Shown: piece after piece, positions 20,209-29,250 of the stretch | Numbering within the stretch: the first letter of the stretch is position 1 | Layout: every line of letters begins with the position of its first letter | NCBI GenBank assembly: GCA_036251205.1 | Contig: CP133958.1 | Span: 992,001-1,056,000 of the forward strand | Origin: Orbaceae bacterium BiB | Lineage (GTDB): Bacteria > Pseudomonadota > Gammaproteobacteria > Enterobacterales > Orbaceae | Reading direction: 5' to 3' | DNA: 64,000 bases | Made by a program: the position numbers and the translations under genes | The notes under the pieces: model-generated | Database searches by the model: none | What the model was told of the DNA's origin: nothing | Seen by the model: the letters and a program-made list of their open reading frames with translations, nothing else

Positions 20209-21159
20209 TTATTGGGACAAGTCTAAAAAAACCGACTTATCCACTAATTTAAATTTATCCGCTAGGGTACCGGGCTCATTGATTGCGTTATCTATCGCCT
20301 GTTGTAATAAATAGTGCGAGGCTAAGTCGCCGTACCGGAGCGACATTAGGGTAAATAGCGACTTATCACGGCTATCTGTTAATCCCTGGCGGCTAGCCGC
20401 AAGATAGGCATTCGCCACCTTCATTAGGGTATTTTCATCCGTGTCTTTCCCTACTTGCTGGCAATAACGCTGCCAAGATAAGTAGAATTGAAACAGATGC
20501 CGGGCATTTTTTTGATATAGCTGCGCTGGTTCAGATAGAAACAACTCGATCCCCGTGGGCAGCGATTCAACCGGTTTCAGCAGCTTTAGCTGCCCCTGCA
20601 TATCCAGATAGCAGTAACTATCACTAAAATTTAAAATTGATGGTAACCATAATGCACTTATCTGATTTGACTCATGCAAAAGTTGGAAACGAAACGGTTC
20701 ATAAATCGGTAAAAAGGGCAATTGACAACGCTGCCCCACAAAGGCACCGACTTGCACCAAGAGCTCAGCCACGACTTCCGCAGGTTGTTCACTGACAAAC
20801 CAACTGCAAATATAGCGTTTAGTCCGCAGTAACTCTAGCGTCGCTTGCATCACACTGTAGTGAATAATCTTTTCATCCAATGCACGATGGGGCCTGGCGA
20901 TAGTCAGCAGTTGTGGGCAGGCTTCGGGTGAATGAGATAACTCTGGACGCAGTACTGTGGTGATCGCATTACTGCCTAATAGCGCTGTCATGTTATCAAG
21001 ATGAATAAAATCAAGTTCACTAATCGATGCTAAATTATCAATGAGTAGATAACGGTATTTTTTACGATTTACCGCATTATCTAGCTCTGTGAGTAGCTGT
21101 TGTTGTAATGAATTTTCCACATGCCTATCCCTTTTATTCTTAGTTGTTATACTAAACAA
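20209..21159 (-). CDS. T6SS effector adaptor-like protein (DUF4123-type), locus 1
   Basis: A 316-residue protein directly upstream of the effector, the usual place of a DUF4123/Tap adaptor that loads effectors on VgrG. The N-terminal half reads YRYLLIDNL, LRPELSHSPEACPQLLTIARP and YICSWFVSEQ, which parallels the protein at 63041 in the same position before the second effector (YRYLLVDPL, LRPDLSYEPTLCPHLILLAKP, YICAWISSE). Family assignment rests on this position and on general resemblance; no VgrG or PAAR gene is adjacent, so the cluster would depend on a T6SS encoded elsewhere. Confidence 0.7.
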   Translation of the reverse strand: MFSITTKNKRDRHVENSLQQQLLTELDNAVNRKKYRYLLIDNLASISELDFIHLDNMTALLGSNAITTVLRPELSHSPEACPQLLTIARPHRALDEKIIHYSVMQATLELLRTKRYICSWFVSEQPAEVVAELLVQVGAFVGQRCQLPFLPIYEPFRFQLLHESNQISALWLPSILNFSDSYCYLDMQGQLKLLKPVESLPTGIELFLSEPAQLYQKNARHLFQFYLSWQRYCQQVGKDTDENTLMKVANAYLAASRQGLTDSRDKSLFTLMSLRYGDLASHYLLQQAIDNAINEPGTLADKFKLVDKSVFLDLSQ

Positions 21160-21475
21160 GTTATTTTTATAGCTTAGCTTTTTTGATTAAATAATGCAAC
21201 GTGTTGATTATAAAAGAGTCCATTGAAATACTGCCCATAAAACGATTAACAATTCATAATAAAATATTAGGAATAATTGAAATAGTGTGAATATTCAAAC
21301 GGAATAGAAAATGGTCAATAATTTAAATTTTATATATAACTATTTAAAATAACAAAGTTTAAAACGGGATAGCCTTTGCTAATTTATAGCAAACCATATA
21401 AAAAGATATTAACTTTTAGTATTTTTCTAGCGGAGTCATAATTAAATAATCTACCGCAATAAGACTAATTTAAAA
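21160..21475. other. AT-rich intergenic region between T6SS locus 1 and ICE remnant
   Basis: About 316 bases of very AT-rich sequence, upstream of the adaptor gene and downstream of the integrase, both on the minus strand. I see no gene, repeat or clear terminator. It would hold the promoter for effector locus 1. Confidence 0.5.
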
Positions 21476-22437
21476 CTAATCATTACAACGATAATAATTA
21501 TTCAAACAAGATCTCAATTGTTCTTGATCTGTTACTATATACTCAAGCGTTGTGGTAATTGATGAATGCCCTAAAAGTTCCTTAACTAAAGTCACATTTC
21601 TATCAGGACTTTTCATCAAATTCGTCGCTAATGTATGCCTAAAACGATGAGGCGTGACTCGAACCCCGCACGCTACTGATAACCGCTGAAAAAAAGCACT
21701 AATTCTGTCAAAATTCATTTCTTTGTAATTGCCACATTTATTGTTTTTGAAATGATAAATATTAAATAATTGCATTGTTGGTTTTCGGTTTAATCTGAGT
21801 AGTTGCTGTTTTAAGCGAATAAGTTCATTAAAAACATCATCAATGACAGGAATTTCTCTTTCGTAAAAGTTTTTTGAACCTTCTTCCCTAAGAAATAAGG
21901 TTTTGTTAGCCTCATTAATATCTCTAATTTGAATATGCAATAATTGATTACGTCGAATCCCGGTGTATTGTAAAACTTTGATCAAGGTTAGCCAAAATTG
22001 ACAGGGGTAAAAAAAATCTTTTATTGATTCATTATTACTTTTATTTTCTAAAAAATTGATGCATATATCGAGGTCTGATGATGTGATTATTTTCTTTTCT
22101 TTCTTACCGGGTTTGATCAACATTTGATTAAATGGATTTGTTTTATGAACAACAATTTTTTGTTCAATAGCAAATGCCATTAATGCTTTAAAGTGACGGC
22201 AATAACTATTCCAAGTGACTTTTTTACATTGTCTTTCATTTAAAAAAAAGATCTGAATAAAGTTACCTTTTGGGTTGTTATTGTGTTGATATCATCAAAA
22301 TCATCCCCAAAAAAACGACTAAATATTTCTACGTAACGTTTATAATTTTTAACACTTTCTGGTCTTAATACTTTAATAGAAGTGTAACGTTGTACAACAT
22401 CATGCCATGTGGTTATTTGATTAATTTGTTGCCCCAT
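21476..22437 (-). pseudogene. Frameshifted tyrosine-type site-specific integrase of the ICE
   Basis: Two overlapping pieces form one XerC-like recombinase of about 320 residues. The first (ATG at 22437, AAGGAG upstream) gives the N-terminal SAM-like domain up to KVTLFRSFF and then a stop in an 8-T run near 22240. Continuing one frame over restores FFLNERQCKKVTWNSYCRHF and the catalytic domain. All catalytic residues survive: Arg in YTGIRRNQ, HRFRHT, LLGHSS and the Tyr in TLEYIV. A homopolymer slip or a programmed frameshift cannot be excluded. It starts 14 bases after the relaxase stop, a typical ICE end arrangement. Confidence 0.82.
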
Positions 22438-22450
22438 ATATATTATCTCC

Positions 22451-24379
22451 TTATAGCTTTTTATATAGTTCAATATCGTGAATTAATGTTAAATGAGGAT
22501 TATTGGGCAGGCCATTATCAATCGCAAATAAAGTCCTATTCTCAATCAAGTACCCTTTAATCACTGCATTATTTTTTCGTTTACCAGAAATTAAACATTT
22601 CCAAATGTTATAATTTTCCTCACTAAATTTTAAATGTATTTTCATTGCTTGAAATTCAAGTTGGATTTGTCGCCAGTTTTCGTAATCTTCATTTCCATTT
22701 AAATGTAAACAGTATTTTTGAAATAATTTTGGAGTAACCAAAAAAACCTTATTTTCAACCGTATGAATACACGCAGTTTGCGTATTGACCGGTAATTTTC
22801 GAGAAATAATTTGACTTCGTAACCAGACAAAGAAAGGATGATGATAAACGTTATCCATTTCTAATGAAGTTTGCTGATTTAAAACTTTATCAATACCAGT
22901 ATTATCAGGCATCATGTTAACAGTATTACTTTCCTCATTATGTATAATGCTATTTATCAATGAAGAATCAGCATCATTATCCTCCGGAGCCATCACTAAA
23001 TCAGAACATATAACACCAGTGGATGTCATATTTAACTCATCATGACTATTGTCACTAAATAAATTTAATACGGAATCATTTAGTGTTACTTCTTGTTTTG
23101 TATGGACATCAATATGGTAATTTTCTAACATTTGATTTGAATTATCATTATGAGATATCGTATTTAGGGTTGTATTATTCGACGTTGTCACAAGTGATTG
23201 TGTTTCATCTTGCTTAGACATCTGCTGCTCTGGCTCATTATTAGCCAAAACCGTAATTCTCCCTTTAAACGGTTCAGGTGCTTTAGTCACATTACTGTAA
23301 GCCACATTAATGGGAATTCGAATAAGCGTAAGTTTTTCAGCTACCCATCCACTATCCGATTCTACTTTACACGTCCAAATTGTTTTATCCTCATTATTTG
23401 CCAGTGCAATCCCCTGCTCTTTTAAAATATTGAATATTTTGGCATTATCTGTTGGTGCTTCAGTAATACCATTTTGAAGTAAATTGGCTTTCATTTTATC
23501 TGTAAACGTTTTACTGACAACCCATAGATCAGAACCATCAAACCAACCGTCACACGCTTTAGATCCGTTTAAGGTCAATTCATTCTCAACTAAATAACGA
23601 ATTGAGATTATCATCTTACTCATGAGTGATTGCACTGGTTTAGCAAGTGCTTTCGTTGGGTCGCCACCGAGATTATTTGATACTGATGACATATCAGCTT
23701 TTTGAATAATTTCGGAAAGTACTCCAGCTTTTTCATGATGTCCAGAACAAAGATTTAGGAATAAAGGGAATAAATCTGGGAACGTTGACAACCAGGTTAA
23801 ACCTTCCTCGGGAATAATCCGCTGAATCATCACCGCAGCAGCGCTGGGATGAAGGGAATAATCACGTTTTTGACGATAGCTAAAGCGATACGGTAACTGA
23901 ATATTTTCGGCCCAAGGATACCAGGTTCGACCATTATTCATTTGTACCTCAATATCGACCACCACTTTACCAATATCATGCAGTAATGCACCATACATCA
24001 CGGCTGCGCTCCAGGCTTCAGTTTGTTTGGGAATATCTTCAGGATTTCCACCAATGGGTAAAAGATAAGGTTGTCTTAGTTTTAAAGCATAATTTATGAC
24101 TTCTAGACCATGATCTATCATCCCTCCTAAGTAAGAATGATGATGTGATTCGGATGCCGGCAGTAATTGAACAATCTCAACATACTGATAGATAGCTTTC
24201 ATATACAATCGTTCAAATCGGTTTCTGTCCATTGAAACCCGTTGCCAAATGAGTGAGAGTAACTTTTGGCGTAAAGGTGAATCAAGGAGCTTAGTTGCGA
24301 AATAGGGATTATGCCATCCCTCAATTTTTACAGAGGGTTGTTTATTTATAGAATTCGTCTTTTTAAAAAAATGAAACAT
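22451..24379 (-). CDS. traI: MobH-family conjugative relaxase (TraI_2 domain, PFGI-1-class ICE)
   Basis: A 642-residue relaxase that nicks the origin of transfer of integrative conjugative elements. The N-terminal TraI_2 domain shows GWHNPYF, the His cluster SESHHHSYLGGMIDHGLEV and the HD-type metal motif ALLHDIGKVV (H134, D135), then CSGHHEK. A Ser/Asn-rich linker spans about 380-500. A C-terminal TraI_2_C-like domain follows (FFVWLRSQI, then NKVFLVTPKLFQKY). This is the ICE_TraI_Pfluor layout. It is intact, unlike the adjacent integrase. No coupling protein or type IV secretion genes are in the window. Confidence 0.88.
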   Translation of the reverse strand: MFHFFKKTNSINKQPSVKIEGWHNPYFATKLLDSPLRQKLLSLIWQRVSMDRNRFERLYMKAIYQYVEIVQLLPASESHHHSYLGGMIDHGLEVINYALKLRQPYLLPIGGNPEDIPKQTEAWSAAVMYGALLHDIGKVVVDIEVQMNNGRTWYPWAENIQLPYRFSYRQKRDYSLHPSAAAVMIQRIIPEEGLTWLSTFPDLFPLFLNLCSGHHEKAGVLSEIIQKADMSSVSNNLGGDPTKALAKPVQSLMSKMIISIRYLVENELTLNGSKACDGWFDGSDLWVVSKTFTDKMKANLLQNGITEAPTDNAKIFNILKEQGIALANNEDKTIWTCKVESDSGWVAEKLTLIRIPINVAYSNVTKAPEPFKGRITVLANNEPEQQMSKQDETQSLVTTSNNTTLNTISHNDNSNQMLENYHIDVHTKQEVTLNDSVLNLFSDNSHDELNMTSTGVICSDLVMAPEDNDADSSLINSIIHNEESNTVNMMPDNTGIDKVLNQQTSLEMDNVYHHPFFVWLRSQIISRKLPVNTQTACIHTVENKVFLVTPKLFQKYCLHLNGNEDYENWRQIQLEFQAMKIHLKFSEENYNIWKCLISGKRKNNAVIKGYLIENRTLFAIDNGLPNNPHLTLIHDIELYKKL

Positions 24380-24408
24380 GCTAAACCCAATTTTGTATCA
24401 AAATGATG

Positions 24409-24430
24409 AAAGTGGGGTAAACCCCACTTT
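24409..24430 (-). terminator. Strong hairpin after the adhesin gene
   Basis: AAAGTGGGGT pairs with ACCCCACTTT with almost no loop, six bases beyond the adhesin stop on the minus strand. It separates the adhesin from the relaxase. Confidence 0.7.
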
Positions 24431-24435
24431 AATTT

Positions 24436-26691
24436 TTAGAATTGATATCCGACACCAACCGCTAAACCAAAATCGCCATTAGTTGTGGCGCTTCCATTTA
24501 ATTTTGTGATCCATTTGCCATTTTCTGAAATTTTAGATGCACCAATCGCTATAGCTGATTCACCTTTAAATGTAGCAATTCCTGCACCAACCATACCAGA
24601 GCCTGCCATATAAGGCTGTGGAATACTAGCCATAGCCATCGCACCTGCAATACCGCCACGGGCTTCATCCCTGTTATCTTTCATTTCCTGATACATAGAT
24701 TTGAATTTAAAATCGACATCTTGACCTAGTTTATTTAATTGATTAAGGTTTACCGCATCCGTACCTTGCGTTCCTGCTGAAACATTGGTGATTTGACGTT
24801 CAGAACCAACACTACCAACACTAACCGAGTTATCTCGATCTGCAATCGAATTATTACCTAATGCAACCGCGTTATTACCTGTTGCTGTTGAGCTAGAACC
24901 CACAGCTAATGAACTTGAACCCGTCGCACTGGCTTTTACCATTTTTTCAGATTCATTCATTTGAATTAAACCACTTCCTACGCCATTTGTTTTCATATTA
25001 TTAATTTCATTACCCAAATTAGTAATATTATTGGTGTTTTGTGTTACTCGATTATCAATATTGGCAACATCTGTTTTAATATTTGCAATATCAGTGGTAT
25101 TTTTACTGATATTAGTTTCATTGGTCGTTACACGATTGTCCAAGTTAGCAATATCGGTGGTGTTTTTACTGATATTGGTTTCATTGGTAGTAACTCGATT
25201 ATCAATATTGGCAACATCTGTTTTAATATTTGCAATATCAGTGGTATTTTTACTGATATTAGTTTCGTTAGTGGTAACTCGATTATCAAGATTAGCAATA
25301 TCGGAGGTGTTTTTATCTACCTTATCCCCTAATTCATTCAATTGATTAAGGTTTACCGCATCAGTGCCCTGGGTCCCGGCAGCCACATTCGTAATTTGTC
25401 GCTCATTATCTTTAGCTCCAACACTAACGCTGTTATCTCGATCTGCAATCGAATTATTACCTAATGCAACCGCGTTATTACCTGTTGTTGTTGAACCAGA
25501 ACCGACAGCTAACGAATTTGAACCTGTCGCACTGGCTTTTACCATTTTTTCAGATTCATTCATTTGAATTAAACCACTTCCTACGCCATTTGTTTTCATA
25601 TTATTAATTTCATTACCCAAATTAGTAATATTATTGGTGTTTTGTGTTACTCGATTATCCAAGTTTGTAATATCGGTGCTATTTTTACTGATATTAGTTT
25701 CATTGGTCGTTACACGATTGTCCAAGTTAGCAATATCGGTGGTGTTTTTACTGATATTAGTCTCATTGGTCGTTACACGATTGTCCAAATTAGCTATATC
25801 GGTGGTGTTTTTACTGATATTAGTCTCATTGGTCGTTACACGATTGTCCAAGTTAGCAATATCGGTGGTGTTTTTACTGATATTAGTCTCATTGGTCGTT
25901 ACACGATTGTCCAAATTAGCTATATCGGTGGTGTTTTTACTGATATTAGTCTCATTGGTCGTTACACGATTGTCCAAATTAGCTATATCGGTGGTGTTTT
26001 TACTGATATTGGTTTCATTGGTCGTTACACGATTGTCCAAATTAGCTATATCAGTGGTGTTTTTACTGATATTAGTCTCATTGGTCGTTACACGATTGTC
26101 TAAATTCGCAATATCAGTGGTGTTTTTATCTACCTTATCCCCTAATTCATTCAATTGATTTAAATTAACGGCATCAGTGCCCTGGGTCCCGGCAGCCACA
26201 TTCGTAATTTGTCGCTCATTATCTTTAGCTCCAACACTAACGCTGTTATCTCGGTCTGCGACCGAATTATTACCTAATGCAACCGAGTTATTACCTGTTG
26301 CATTTGAATGACTGCCAAAAGCATTAGAATTTTCACCTTTTGCATTCGATTGATTCCCCACAGCAATTGAATCTTTCATAACTGAATTTGATTCAGCACC
26401 GATAGCAATTGACCCACCAGCGTTAGCGTTAGATTGATTACCAATTGCAACACCATTACCATTTGCATTTACCGAATTACCAATACCAACAGCGTAGCCC
26501 CCTCCAATAGTGTTATTATTCCCTATGCTAATAGAAAAACCTCCATTGCTTTCAGTATTATTACCGATAGCGATAGAATCTTTCCCATCGGCAATAGCCG
26601 TAGTTCCTAAACTAATTTCCTCACTAACCCCATAAAAACTAATAGACATTAACACAATGCTTGAAATTAAGGTTTTGTTGAGTTTATTCAT
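24436..26691 (-). CDS. Trimeric autotransporter adhesin (YadA-like)
   Basis: A 751-residue surface adhesin that trimerises and inserts its own C-terminal barrel into the outer membrane (type Vc secretion). The start is taken as the ATG at 26691, with GAGGAAAAA upstream and a signal peptide ending near YGVSEE; a longer frame upstream lacks these. Next come YadA-head repeats of the SIAIGNN type, a neck (VTNVAAGTQGTDAVNLNQL form), and two coiled-coil stalk blocks of 21-residue (three-heptad) repeats, the first with seven copies. A second head-neck unit divides the stalks. The C-terminal anchor (GSGMVGAGIATFKGESAIAIG to the final F) is complete. It lies between ICE relaxase and ICE leader repeat, so it may be ICE cargo. 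Confidence 0.92.
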   Translation of the reverse strand: MNKLNKTLISSIVLMSISFYGVSEEISLGTTAIADGKDSIAIGNNTESNGGFSISIGNNNTIGGGYAVGIGNSVNANGNGVAIGNQSNANAGGSIAIGAESNSVMKDSIAVGNQSNAKGENSNAFGSHSNATGNNSVALGNNSVADRDNSVSVGAKDNERQITNVAAGTQGTDAVNLNQLNELGDKVDKNTTDIANLDNRVTTNETNISKNTTDIANLDNRVTTNETNISKNTTDIANLDNRVTTNETNISKNTTDIANLDNRVTTNETNISKNTTDIANLDNRVTTNETNISKNTTDIANLDNRVTTNETNISKNTTDIANLDNRVTTNETNISKNSTDITNLDNRVTQNTNNITNLGNEINNMKTNGVGSGLIQMNESEKMVKASATGSNSLAVGSGSTTTGNNAVALGNNSIADRDNSVSVGAKDNERQITNVAAGTQGTDAVNLNQLNELGDKVDKNTSDIANLDNRVTTNETNISKNTTDIANIKTDVANIDNRVTTNETNISKNTTDIANLDNRVTTNETNISKNTTDIANIKTDVANIDNRVTQNTNNITNLGNEINNMKTNGVGSGLIQMNESEKMVKASATGSSSLAVGSSSTATGNNAVALGNNSIADRDNSVSVGSVGSERQITNVSAGTQGTDAVNLNQLNKLGQDVDFKFKSMYQEMKDNRDEARGGIAGAMAMASIPQPYMAGSGMVGAGIATFKGESAIAIGASKISENGKWITKLNGSATTNGDFGLAVGVGYQF
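25655..26135 (-). repeat. 63-bp tandem repeats encoding the adhesin stalk
   Basis: Seven near-identical 63-bp units plus a diverged eighth, each encoding one 21-residue coiled-coil unit. A shorter related block lies at about 25030-25320. Such in-frame arrays can change copy number by recombination or slippage and alter stalk length without breaking the frame. Confidence 0.9.
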
Positions 26692-26884
26692 TTTTTCCTC
26701 TTTTTTTATCTGCTTGAAAAAACCAACACAGTAGATAACGGAGTTTTTCTTAACTTCTGTTGGCCATTTAAATGAGCAGTCACAATAAATTGCTGAAATG
26801 AAATAAACTATAAACAAATGAATATTGAAAATTTAAAAAAAATAATTGAATCTCTTTTACTAATTAGTATACTAATCGTGTTTC

Positions 26885-27108
26885 CGTTACTTTCAGTAAC
26901 AAACAGCCCGAGGCGATGGTTATTAATCCTCACACGTTGCAAGTAACATTGGACGTGCCTTGTTTAAGGTGACCACATCCTTTAATCAACAAACTCACTG
27001 CTTTCGCAGGTTGGTGACATCAATTTGATGTTGAGTTCTTATAAACTTACCGTTTACTCACCCATAGGGGGATTTTATCCCTATCGGGCATAAATTCTCC
27101 TTTTTTAT
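26885..27108 (+). repeat. Long ICE leader element, copy A, ending in an attenuator-like hairpin pair
   Basis: About 220 bp nearly identical to the inverse complement of 45629-45862 and related to 44166-44400. It contains the palindrome GTTACTTTCAGTAAC, a conserved core around CATTGGACGTGCCTTG, and a hairpin at 27017-27031 (ACATCA-ATT-TGATGT). At 27061-27106 it ends with two overlapping hairpins: CCCATAGGG with CCCTATCGGG, and GGGGATTTTAT with ATAAATTCTCC followed by TTTTTT. The gene at 27130 follows, with AAGGAG. It probably carries the promoter and a regulatory leader RNA. Confidence 0.7.
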
Positions 27109-27129
27109 TGCCATATCAAGGAGAACACT

Positions 27130-27657
27130 ATGAAATCATTTAAATTTATTCCATCTCAATATGAAAAAGGTGTTTCATTGAGAGAGGATATTTATAACAA
27201 TCAATTCTCGATAATATTTAGTCAACAGCTAGGTGTACATGCTGTAGAGAAAAATATAAAAAGAAAATTCAAATCTATTAATGATGCCATAATATTTATT
27301 GAAAAATTTATTAATAGAAAAGAGAGCAACAATTCAAAATTCAAAGCTAAGATAGTTTCGATCATTGATAGACACCAACAAAAGGTTATTACTGGCGAAG
27401 TTAATCATTTTAATAAATTTATTGGCTGGTTTTGTCCTGTATCAAATCACGAACTAAATCGTTTACTAGATGATCAGTCTAGTTTGTATGAACAAGCTAA
27501 CTATGAGTATTTTTATGATGATAGCCGATACGCTGGTGATTCTCTCACCGAACAAGGTAATAGACTAAATAATTTTATAAGTAGTCATCTTTATAAAAAT
27601 TGCTCAGAACTCACAACGTTAAAATTTAAATTTTATTACCCTAATATTCTGGTGTAA
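27130..27657 (+). CDS. ICE-associated protein of unknown function
   Basis: A 175-residue soluble protein, Lys/Asn/Ile-rich, with no family I recognise. There is no signal peptide or membrane segment. It starts at ATG 27130 behind a strong AAGGAG and the long leader element, and is the first of a run of small genes on the plus strand each preceded by the same kind of hairpin leader. That context identifies it as part of the ICE cargo or regulatory block. Confidence 0.65.
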   Translation: MKSFKFIPSQYEKGVSLREDIYNNQFSIIFSQQLGVHAVEKNIKRKFKSINDAIIFIEKFINRKESNNSKFKAKIVSIIDRHQQKVITGEVNHFNKFIGWFCPVSNHELNRLLDDQSSLYEQANYEYFYDDSRYAGDSLTEQGNRLNNFISSHLYKNCSELTTLKFKFYYPNILV

Positions 27658-27670
27658 TAAAAATTCATTA

Positions 27671-27717
27671 CCCCATAGGGAATATTTTCCCGTGTGGTGA
27701 AAATATTCTCTTTTTTT
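27671..27717 (+). promoter_or_regulatory. ICE hairpin leader before 27735
   Basis: CCATAGGG can pair with CCCGTGTGG, or GGAATATTTT with AAAATATTCT followed by seven T. The two stems overlap, as in an attenuator. The ribosome-binding site AAGGAG of the next gene follows. Confidence 0.6.
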
Positions 27718-27734
27718 GATTAAGGAGAGTATTA

Positions 27735-28148
27735 ATGAAACATAATTTATCAGTCAGATTGACTTTAAAGGGATATAAAAAAGATATAGAACAGGTTTTA
27801 GGGTATATCCAATCAACTGATATTTTTAACCCCTTTTATGTACGTTCAATAGCAAGATCAAATTTATTAAGTACTTCAGAAGTATATATAAATTATATTA
27901 CACACGATGATGTTGCTAACAAAATATCAAATGATGTTTGCAACATATTAGGAAGCCTCTTTGAAATTAATATAAAGAGCCACTACTTTGAACAATACCT
28001 TGATGAATATGATTGCATTGTCCCTATAGGCGATAGCTATAGTGTAAATAAAGCAAAAAAATATTTCAGTCAGGTTAATTCTATTGAAGCTTCAATAAGT
28101 CAATATTTTAAACCTTTTTTAAAGAGACATTTTATTTTAATTAAGTAA
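27735..28148 (+). CDS. ICE-associated protein of unknown function
   Basis: A 137-residue protein without recognised domain, signal or membrane segment; mixed alpha/beta composition rich in Asn, Tyr, Ile and Ser. ATG at 27735 with AAGGAGAG nine bases before. It lies between two hairpin leaders in the ICE block and is transcribed with the neighbouring small genes. Confidence 0.6.
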   Translation: MKHNLSVRLTLKGYKKDIEQVLGYIQSTDIFNPFYVRSIARSNLLSTSEVYINYITHDDVANKISNDVCNILGSLFEINIKSHYFEQYLDEYDCIVPIGDSYSVNKAKKYFSQVNSIEASISQYFKPFLKRHFILIK

Positions 28149-28172
28149 ACCTTAATTATATCCACACATCAA

Positions 28173-28213
28173 CCTCATAGGGAGAATACTCCTATTGGGG
28201 GATTCTCCTTTTT
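28173..28213 (+). promoter_or_regulatory. ICE hairpin leader before radC remnant
   Basis: CATAGGG can pair with TCCTATTG, or GGAGAAT with ATTCTCC followed by TTTTT with an inner CTCC/GGGG stem. Same design as the other ICE leaders. Confidence 0.6.
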
Positions 28214-28232
28214 GTTATCAAGGAGAACTTTA

Positions 28233-28691
28233 ATGCTTACTAAAACAAATAGTATTTATTCTAACCCAATAATAAATCAAGCAATTGAACTGCTTGAAGA
28301 CAATCTAAAACATAAAGACTTGTTTAGCAGTCAATCTGTTGCATATGACTTTTTACGTTTAAAAATGGAAAACTATCAACAAGAACATTTTGCTGTTATG
28401 TATCTTGATAACCAAAGTCAGTTAATTGAATACAAAGAATTATTTATAGGTACTGTTAATGCTGTATCTGTTTATACAAGAGACGTTATTCGTCATGCTT
28501 TGTTGCTTAACTCTGTAGGTCTAATTTTGGCTCATAACCATCCTTCTGGTGAACCTTAACCAAGTAACGCTGATCGGAATATAACTAGACAATTGGCTGT
28601 AGCAGCTGAGATGTTTGAAATGAAAGTATTAGACCATTTTGTTATTGGCAAAGGTAAATATGTTTCTTTTGCTGAAAGAGGCTGGCTATAA
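28233..28691 (+). pseudogene. radC: RadC/JAB-domain protein interrupted by a nonsense codon
   Basis: An ICE-type RadC (JAMM/MPN-like fold) of about 152 codons. It reads through FLRLKMENYQQEHFAVMYLD, FIGTVNAVSVYTRDVIRHAL and LILAHNHPSGEP, then hits TAA at 28557. The frame continues at once with [13 protein letters not shown] to [19 protein letters not shown] and ends at 28691. The stop falls inside the metal-binding motif HNHPSG-x-PSxxD, so the product lacks the last metal ligand. ATG at 28233 has AAGGAG upstream. Confidence 0.88.
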
Positions 28692-28704
28692 AAAAGATAA
28701 TGGA

Positions 28705-28890
28705 TTGTACTTTATAATAATTTTAATTACTTATAGTGAAATAAATAAACGTACTCGAAAAAAAGAGCTTATTGTTTCACATGGCGTAAATCCAAAAACA
28801 AACCAAACAGTCATATTGCCTAATGTTAGCCCGATTGAATTGGGTGCAAAATATGATGACAAACTTTGTGAATGGATTCTAATTAACTAA
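28705..28890 (+). CDS. Small ICE protein downstream of radC, start uncertain
   Basis: The C-terminal 45 codons read KKELIVSHGVNPKTNQTVIL and on to GAKYDDKLCEWIL, a phrase I associate with a small gene that follows radC in related ICEs. No ATG is available in this frame near the expected start; a TTG at 28705 is given here. The region between the radC stop and this phrase looks degraded, so the gene may be non-functional. Confidence 0.4.
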   Translation: MYFIIILITYSEINKRTRKKELIVSHGVNPKTNQTVILPNVSPIELGAKYDDKLCEWILIN

Positions 28891-28911
28891 TCTTGTTATT
28901 AACACTTCAAA

Positions 28912-28953
28912 CCCAATGGGAGAACACTCCTATTGGAGTGCTCTCCTTCATTT
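28912..28953 (+). promoter_or_regulatory. ICE hairpin leader before 28975
   Basis: CCAATGGGA can pair with TCCTATTGG, or GGAGAACACT with AGTGCTCTCC followed by TTCATTT. It is followed by AGGAG and the ATG at 28975. Confidence 0.6.
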
Positions 28954-28974
28954 AATTCATATAGGAGAACACTT

Positions 28975-29250
28975 ATGTTTACAAAAAAAGCAGAACAACC
29001 TTATAGTAATGCAACTTTGATTGTTACAGCAGAGCAATTCATTATTTTTAATGATGAAAATCCTGATGCTCGAGAACAATTTATTAAGTTAGTGGAAAAT
29101 ACATCACCACTTGAAATTGAATTACCTGAAGATATTGGTTTCGTTTGGCAGCCATTTGAAAACTGGGACTTTGGTGATTTAATTGACTTAATTGACGAAA
29201 GTGCAAAAAGCATTGAAAACTTTGTTGCTGCTACAAATAATTGTTGTTGA
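28975..29250 (+). CDS. ICE-associated acidic protein of unknown function
   Basis: A 91-residue acidic protein (FGDLIDLIDESAKSIENF near the end) without a recognised family. ATG at 28975 has TAGGAG upstream and one of the ICE leaders before it. It is the last ICE gene of the plus-strand block; a truncated chromosomal gene starts just beyond on the other strand, so the ICE junction lies near 29250. Confidence 0.6.
   Translation: MFTKKAEQPYSNATLIVTAEQFIIFNDENPDAREQFIKLVENTSPLEIELPEDIGFVWQPFENWDFGDLIDLIDESAKSIENFVAATNNCC

Noticed and set aside
13000-21159. A complete T6SS cluster
   Set aside because: Only adaptor, effector and immunity-type genes are present; no sheath, baseplate, membrane-complex, VgrG or PAAR genes were found in the window.
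25655-26135. CRISPR-like array because of regular repeats
   Set aside because: The repeats are 63 bp in frame with no variable spacers and encode coiled coil; there are no cas genes.
25031-26158. Long plus-strand frames of repeated hydrophobic units opposite the adhesin stalk
   Set aside because: They are antisense shadows of the 63-bp stalk repeats. The minus-strand adhesin has a signal peptide, head, stalk and anchor, and the plus frames have no start signals or family resemblance.
27061-28953. CRISPR or REP elements because of recurring short hairpins
   Set aside because: The hairpins occur once before each gene and differ in sequence while keeping pairing, which fits gene leaders rather than arrays or REP elements.
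29001-29250. C-terminal two thirds of the minus-strand frame starting at 29357
   Set aside because: It is antisense to the ICE gene at 28975, which has a leader and ribosome-binding site; only the first 35 codons look genuine.
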